Assembly (NCBI GenBank): GCA_964599275.1
Contig: CAZRFK010000035.1
Location: 1-17,897, forward strand
DNA from: PUMD01 sp964599275
GTDB lineage: Bacteria > Bacillota > Sulfobacillia > SLMV01
DNA: 17,897 nucleotides
Direction of reading: 5' to 3'
Every line of letters begins with the position of its first letter. Position 1 is the stretch's first letter. Made by a program: the position numbers and the translations under genes. A model generated the notes under the pieces. The model had not been told where the DNA came from, made no database searches, and saw only the letters and a list, made by a program, of their open reading frames with translations. This document shows, piece by piece, positions 14,234-17,897 of this stretch.

Positions 14234-15580
14234 ATGGCTCTCCCAGTACAAAAAGGTCAGCTAATTGAAGTTGAAATTCAAGATCTGGGACATGATGGTG
14301 ATGGTGTGGCCCGTCATGATGACTACGTTATATTTGTTCCCAGAACCATTACAGGAGATAAGGTAAGAATAGAGATTACCTCAACAGGACAGTCCTTTGG
14401 CCGGGGTGAATTAGTTGAAGTTTTGGTTCCTTCATCCGAACGTTGTGAGTCTGTCTGCGAGGTGTTTTCTGACTGTGGAGGATGTCAACTTCAGCACGTA
14501 AACTATCATAAGCAGCTCGATTACAAGAGGCAGTGGATTGAACAGGCTTTGACCCGCATAGCTGGGTTTGCAGAAAAGAAAGTTTGCCCGGTTGTTGCAT
14601 CAGTCGAATCCTATAATTATCGTAGCAGGACTCGTTTTTCTGTTGATTATGTGAGAGGTCGACCTATACTGGGATTCTTTAAATCTGGTAGTAATGAGTT
14701 GGTGGAAGTTGCTAACTGCTATCTGCAGACTGAATTATGCAATGAGCTGCTCAGGGAAATTCGTGGATTCTTAAGAGGTTCATCACCCGAGCTCACTCAT
14801 AATCTCGCAGATAACATAGATAACTTAATTTTCCGTAACCAGGGTGGAAAAGGACTGATTTTACTTGGATTGAAAAACGATGTCAGTGCCCTCTCTTCAG
14901 TGGATACATTTTCTGAATGGCTATGGGAAAATCTTTCAGAGCGATTGTCTGGAGTTTTTGTGGTCCAAATTGATAATACCGGCAGAGCAGAAATTTTACG
15001 GTCGTGGGGCAGTGAGGAACACTGCTGGACTTGGGGACCTTTAAAGGTGCGAACCTCAGCGGTATCCTTTACCCAGGTAAACCCAGTTACAGCTGAAAAG
15101 CTTTACGAGCTGATCTTGGAATTGACGGAGTTCAGACCTGATGATGATGTGTTAGAATTGTACAGTGGGGTGGGATTGTTAACAGCCTATATTGCTCGCA
15201 AAGTCAGAAGGATTCATGGCGTTGAATTGGATGAGACTGCTGTTGCCGATGCCGAAAAAAATGCCGATTATAATGGGATCAGTAATGCTCATTTTCTGGC
15301 GGCAGATGCTGCTGAGGGCTTTCGTTGGCTCAACAATAAGCAAATCGATCCTGACATTGTTGTGCTGGATCCGCCCAGGGCAGGCTGCTCAGATAGGGTA
15401 AAGGAGCTCCTCGGCAATTGTTCGGCTCGTAAAATTGTATATGTATCTTGTGATTTTGGAACCTGGGCGAGGGATTTAAAATATTTAAAGAGTGCAGACT
15501 GGCAGGTTACAGAAGTGGCTGCTGTTGATCTCTTCCCACAAACTTCAAATGTGGAAATTGTATCAATACTTCAAAAATGA
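14234..15580 (+). CDS. rlmD: 23S rRNA (uracil-C5)-methyltransferase, RlmD/RumA (TrmA) family
   Basis: This is a SAM-dependent enzyme that makes 5-methyluridine in 23S rRNA; U1939 is the RlmD site and RlmCD-type dual specificity is possible. A TRAM RNA-binding domain covers about residues 5-66. The 4Fe-4S cluster cysteines are Cys75, Cys81 and Cys84 (C-x5-C-x2-C) with Cys162, the same number as the fourth ligand in E. coli RlmD. The SAM-binding motif VLELYSGVGLL begins near 305 and DPPRAG follows. The catalytic nucleophile is Cys406 in YVSCDF and the base is Glu441 in FPQTSNVEIV. That last motif usually reads TxHVE, so Asn replaces His. The ATG has GGAAGGTGAT just upstream. The 448 residues are family-typical. 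Position specificity cannot be read by eye. Confidence 0.92.
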   Translation: MALPVQKGQLIEVEIQDLGHDGDGVARHDDYVIFVPRTITGDKVRIEITSTGQSFGRGELVEVLVPSSERCESVCEVFSDCGGCQLQHVNYHKQLDYKRQWIEQALTRIAGFAEKKVCPVVASVESYNYRSRTRFSVDYVRGRPILGFFKSGSNELVEVANCYLQTELCNELLREIRGFLRGSSPELTHNLADNIDNLIFRNQGGKGLILLGLKNDVSALSSVDTFSEWLWENLSERLSGVFVVQIDNTGRAEILRSWGSEEHCWTWGPLKVRTSAVSFTQVNPVTAEKLYELILELTEFRPDDDVLELYSGVGLLTAYIARKVRRIHGVELDETAVADAEKNADYNGISNAHFLAADAAEGFRWLNNKQIDPDIVVLDPPRAGCSDRVKELLGNCSARKIVYVSCDFGTWARDLKYLKSADWQVTEVAAVDLFPQTSNVEIVSILQK

Positions 15581-15603
15581 ACATGGAATATCTTGCATAA
15601 CCC

Positions 15604-15634
15604 TTGCTATCCAGACGGTGAAATGACTTATAAT
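15604..15634 (+). promoter_or_regulatory. Probable promoter of queG
   Basis: TATAAT at 15629-15634 has TTGCTA (15604-15609) 19 nt upstream. The start site would be near 15641, giving a leader of about 33 nt before the TTG start of queG. The long spacer makes it moderate. Confidence 0.5.
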
Positions 15635-15673
15635 AAAGGTGAGGTTTAGACTTCTTTGGAAGGTTGCTGAAAA

Positions 15674-16795
15674 TTGCTTAATCCTATGAAAGTTAAATGG
15701 GCAACCGCCCCGGCCAAACCAGCAACGAAAGCAGAGGAACGATTACGATGGCGGAAGTTTCTGAATTTGTATCCTCCGTTTGTTCCTTATCCACCCCGAC
15801 AACGCACTCATCCACGTGAAGTGATGCCGGATGCAGAATCCGTTGTAGTCGCAGCAATACCTTATTGGCATTCTCGCGAACCTGAAGATCATCTGTTACC
15901 TCAGAAGTATAGTATTAGCAGGAGTGCTTGGGGGGCAGACTATCATGATGTAGGTGTACAGATAATGGGGAGACTGTTGGAGCAGCTGATAGGAGATGAG
16001 GCAGCAGAGCGAGCTTATGTACAGGTTGATGCTGGCCCACTGGAGGAACGGGCTTTTGCTCTGTTGACCGGACTGGGGTATCTGGGTGCTAATGGTTCAA
16101 TTTTTGTTCCTCCTTACGGCTCATGGGTGTTTTTAGGTATTTGTTTGACTGATGTGAGGGTAAAAACAGATCGGACAGCTCACCCTACTAAACATGGGGA
16201 TACCAAGTGTTGTTGCGAATGCGGCAGGTGTATACAGGCATGTCCAACGGGGGCTTTAGAAGCGCCGTATAGAATTAACTGGAGGCGTTGTTTGTCCTAC
16301 CTGACGCAGGACAAAGGGTTTTTGCCTCCCACTTTACGTATCTCGATGGGAAAAAGGATCTTTGGCTGCGATGCCTGTCAATTAGCTTGTCCTGTCAATC
16401 AGGATCCTGAGGGAGGCTTGAATGTTTTTGCACCGACTGAGGAAGATAATCCTGACCTGTTGGAATTGGTATCGATGTCCGATGAAACATTCGAAGAAAT
16501 CTATAAAAAGAAATCGTTCAGCTGGCGTGGGCGAAGAACGCTTCAGCGCAACGCGTTGATAGCCCTGGGAAACACAGCAGATTCTAGCATAATTGCAGAC
16601 CTGGTAAGCTGCCTTGACGATGCCCGGCCAGTAATACGGGGACATGCGATATGGACAATTTCTCAGATTTCAAGTCGGCTTGGAATACCGGTTGGAGATA
16701 ATGTTAAATCTAAAATAGAAGACGTGTTGAATAATGACGAGGACGTAAAAGTACTTAAGGAAGCCCGGAATGCGGCAGATAGTGTTTTATCCTGA
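15674..16795 (+). CDS. queG: tRNA epoxyqueuosine reductase QueG
   Basis: QueG is a cobalamin- and 4Fe-4S-dependent enzyme that reduces epoxyqueuosine to queuosine in tRNA, the last step of queuosine synthesis. The family's catalytic Asp is Asp119 in VDAGPLEERA. Two Fe-S cluster motifs follow: CCCECGRCIQACPTGAL and, after RRCLSYLTQDKG, GCDACQLACPVN. A C-terminal HEAT-like repeat contains RNALIALGNTAD and VIRGHAIWTIS. TTG 15674 is chosen because GGAAGG lies 10 nt upstream, a stop codon directly precedes the frame, and ATG 15686 has no close site. At 373 residues it is near family length but lacks roughly the first dozen residues, the N-terminal helix of B. subtilis QueG. No other queuosine gene is in view. 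Confidence 0.93.
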   Translation: MLNPMKVKWATAPAKPATKAEERLRWRKFLNLYPPFVPYPPRQRTHPREVMPDAESVVVAAIPYWHSREPEDHLLPQKYSISRSAWGADYHDVGVQIMGRLLEQLIGDEAAERAYVQVDAGPLEERAFALLTGLGYLGANGSIFVPPYGSWVFLGICLTDVRVKTDRTAHPTKHGDTKCCCECGRCIQACPTGALEAPYRINWRRCLSYLTQDKGFLPPTLRISMGKRIFGCDACQLACPVNQDPEGGLNVFAPTEEDNPDLLELVSMSDETFEEIYKKKSFSWRGRRTLQRNALIALGNTADSSIIADLVSCLDDARPVIRGHAIWTISQISSRLGIPVGDNVKSKIEDVLNNDEDVKVLKEARNAADSVLS

Positions 16796-16798
16796 AGT

Positions 16799-17179
16799 AG
16801 GTATGTTTAGTTATTCTAACATCGTGCTTGTGTGTAGATTGATGATACTCATGGCCCTATTTACTCACAGTTAACTGGTTAGCTGTGCTGCTGCGATGCC
16901 TCTTTAGGCGTGCTTAAATATACTGGTATCATCTTTGTTTGCAAGAGACCAGTAGGAGGAAAGGAATTAAAATAGAAGTACAGGTAAGTCTTATACAGTA
17001 TATCAAAATAAAATATCTTTTGAGCAGGACTTGCAAGAAAAAACATTTCCATGATTTTTTCCCTTTAGTTTTGGGTTTTACAAGCACAGCAATATGGACA
17101 CATTAATGAAGTACCAAGTACCACGCAATGACAAATCGGATCAGTTTAACAACTATTTTCTGATACCTCGGCCAATTAG
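16799..17179. other. Intergenic region with inverted repeats and an atypical small frame
   Basis: No gene of normal form is seen here. CACAGTTAAC (16866-16875) pairs with GTTAGCTGTG (16878-16887), with one G-U pair. GCCT/AGGC forms a tiny hairpin near 16908-16919. GATGATAC (16841-16848) is complementary to GTATCATC (16926-16933) and could enclose both. An eight-base match over this distance is expected by chance about once in a region of this size, so a folded leader RNA is only a possibility. No T-run terminator for queG is evident. Confidence 0.4.
16966..17106 (+). pseudogene. Possible remnant frame with good ribosome binding site but no normal start
   Basis: AGGAGG (16954-16959) is followed 6 nt later by ATT and 12 nt later by ATA, in a frame that stays open for 46 sense codons to TAA. 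The beginning (KIEVQV, then a QY stretch) resembles the first strand of MoaD/ThiS-type ubiquitin-like proteins. The rest does not, and no C-terminal GG is seen. A neighbouring frame continues with FEQDLQEKT, which would fit a frameshift. It may be a decayed small gene, a rare ATT-start gene, or chance. Confidence 0.2.
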
Positions 17180-17188
17180 TGGTATAAT
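17180..17188 (+). promoter_or_regulatory. Extended -10 promoter of the terminal gene
   Basis: TGGTATAAT at 17180-17188 is a perfect extended -10 box. No good -35 is visible, which extended -10 promoters can tolerate. Transcription would start near 17195, about 25 nt before the ATG. Confidence 0.6.
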
Positions 17189-17219
17189 TGAAAAGGAGTT
17201 TAATAGGAGGGCTGTATCT

Positions 17220-17897
17220 ATGAAATTAATTGTGGTGGGTGCGACTATTCTTCTTCTGGGGACCTATCTGGTTATGGATTATATCGCATCCCGTTACCGC
17301 CACACTCGCAAATCAAAGATGATTCTGGGGGCCGAGGCAGCTATCTGCTTGCTATTAGGGCTGTTTCTCACTTTGAATTTGGTTGAGTTGCCATGGTATC
17401 ACCATGTTGTGTTTGGATTGACCATTGCGCTTCCTGCTTTTTCTGTCATATCTGTCGTGACTGTAGAGACCTGGCGTTTGCTGAAACAAGGTGACTCTGA
17501 TTCCCAGTTAAGTCAAATGAGAAGCAGGCTACAGGAACTTCAGGATGAAGCAGATCAATTGGCCTGGCAGATTGATAATTTGCGGAGGAAAAAGAAAGCA
17601 CTGGAGCGAGAACACGACGAAGATTTATTTCGTCAACGAAAAATGAAAAATGAAATTGAACAATGGCAGAGTGGCGGGGGTATGGAACGAATCCGTAGCA
17701 TTCGGGTGGAGGATTGGAATTCTGCAGTAGAGGAATTGTCTTCTGAACAGCTAGAGGAACGTATAGAGGAAATAGAGCACGATGCCCAAGATCCAGAAAA
17801 TGAAGATAAGTATGAAGCGTTGAAGGTACAGGAGGCAATTGCTGAATTAGAATTAGTGAAAAGAAAAATGCAAGAGCCAAACGAGGAGTTACGTAGG
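17220..17897 (+). CDS. Unknown membrane protein with coiled coil (3' end outside window)
   Basis: The ATG at 17220 has TAGGAGG (17204-17210) 9 nt upstream and an extended -10 box before that. The frame stays open for 226 codons to the window end. Three hydrophobic segments lie at about residues 3-22, 34-55 and 62-83. A long charged region follows from about residue 95, rich in Glu, Lys, Gln and Leu with heptad-like spacing, interrupted by a Gly-rich break (SGGGM) near residue 155. The layout is a small membrane anchor with a cytoplasmic coiled coil. I do not recognise a family. A role in envelope organisation, or as a sensor scaffold, is possible but unsupported. The opposite strand also holds an open frame here (17446-17880), which I consider a shadow. 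Confidence 0.85.
   Translation, partial: MKLIVVGATILLLGTYLVMDYIASRYRHTRKSKMILGAEAAICLLLGLFLTLNLVELPWYHHVVFGLTIALPAFSVISVVTVETWRLLKQGDSDSQLSQMRSRLQELQDEADQLAWQIDNLRRKKKALEREHDEDLFRQRKMKNEIEQWQSGGGMERIRSIRVEDWNSAVEELSSEQLEERIEEIEHDAQDPENEDKYEALKVQEAIAELELVKRKMQEPNEELRR

Noticed and set aside
16841..16933. Known riboswitch upstream of the terminal gene
   Set aside because: I compared it by eye with the preQ1, GEMM, ZTP, THF, fluoride and guanidine consensus elements I remember and found none. It is kept only as an unassigned possible fold.
17446..17880. Long minus-strand open frame (144 codons) at the right end
   Set aside because: It is antisense to a + strand gene with a strong ribosome binding site and promoter. 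Its product is Leu/Pro/Ser/His-rich without motifs, as expected for a shadow of a Glu/Lys-rich coiled coil.
1..17897. CRISPR array, insertion sequence, prophage or attachment site
   Set aside because: I saw no regularly spaced direct repeats, no transposase or integrase motifs, and no duplicated tRNA 3' end near the tRNA-Leu.

Overview
The window looks like chromosomal DNA of a low-to-middle-GC, Gram-positive-type bacterium, most likely an anaerobic member of the Bacillota (Clostridia). The evidence is strong AGGAGG-type ribosome binding sites, many TTG and GTG starts, an SLH-domain surface protein, a beta subunit of a sodium-pumping decarboxylase, a tRNA gene without an encoded CCA end, and TATAAT promoter boxes. 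The species cannot be named from this sequence alone.

Left part (1-3830, + strand): the 3' part of an M20 metallopeptidase, NAD kinase (nadK) and the DNA-repair ATPase recN, closely packed and probably co-transcribed. A separately promoted tRNA-Leu(GAG) with its own terminator follows. Next (4000-5266) is a monocistronic OadB-type decarboxylase beta subunit with a near-consensus promoter and a strong terminator. It faces a minus-strand gene (5317-6993) for a secreted protein with three SLH domains and a C-terminal GH18 glycosidase-like domain.

Middle part (7458-13682, + strand): an M24/creatinase-like hydrolase that lacks most canonical metal ligands, then a 736-bp gap with no convincing gene, then a run of creatininase-family amidohydrolase, FlK-like hot-dog thioesterase, Old Yellow Enzyme-type flavin oxidoreductase, class V PLP enzyme and lgt (lipoprotein diacylglyceryl transferase). 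No clear terminator is seen between the creatininase and lgt. The first four look like an uncharacterised catabolic or detoxification set for a small amide or cyclic nitrogen compound, with lgt as a housekeeping passenger. This is the best candidate in the window for an undescribed system, but its substrate cannot be read from the sequence.

Right part (13828-17897, + strand): a 47-residue single-pass membrane peptide, a perfect GC-rich hairpin, an RlmD-type 23S rRNA m5U methyltransferase with its Fe-S cysteines, epoxyqueuosine reductase QueG, a 421-bp gap with inverted repeats and a small reading frame lacking a normal start, and the beginning of an unrecognised membrane/coiled-coil protein that runs off the end. 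RlmD, QueG and this last gene each have a TATAAT box just upstream.
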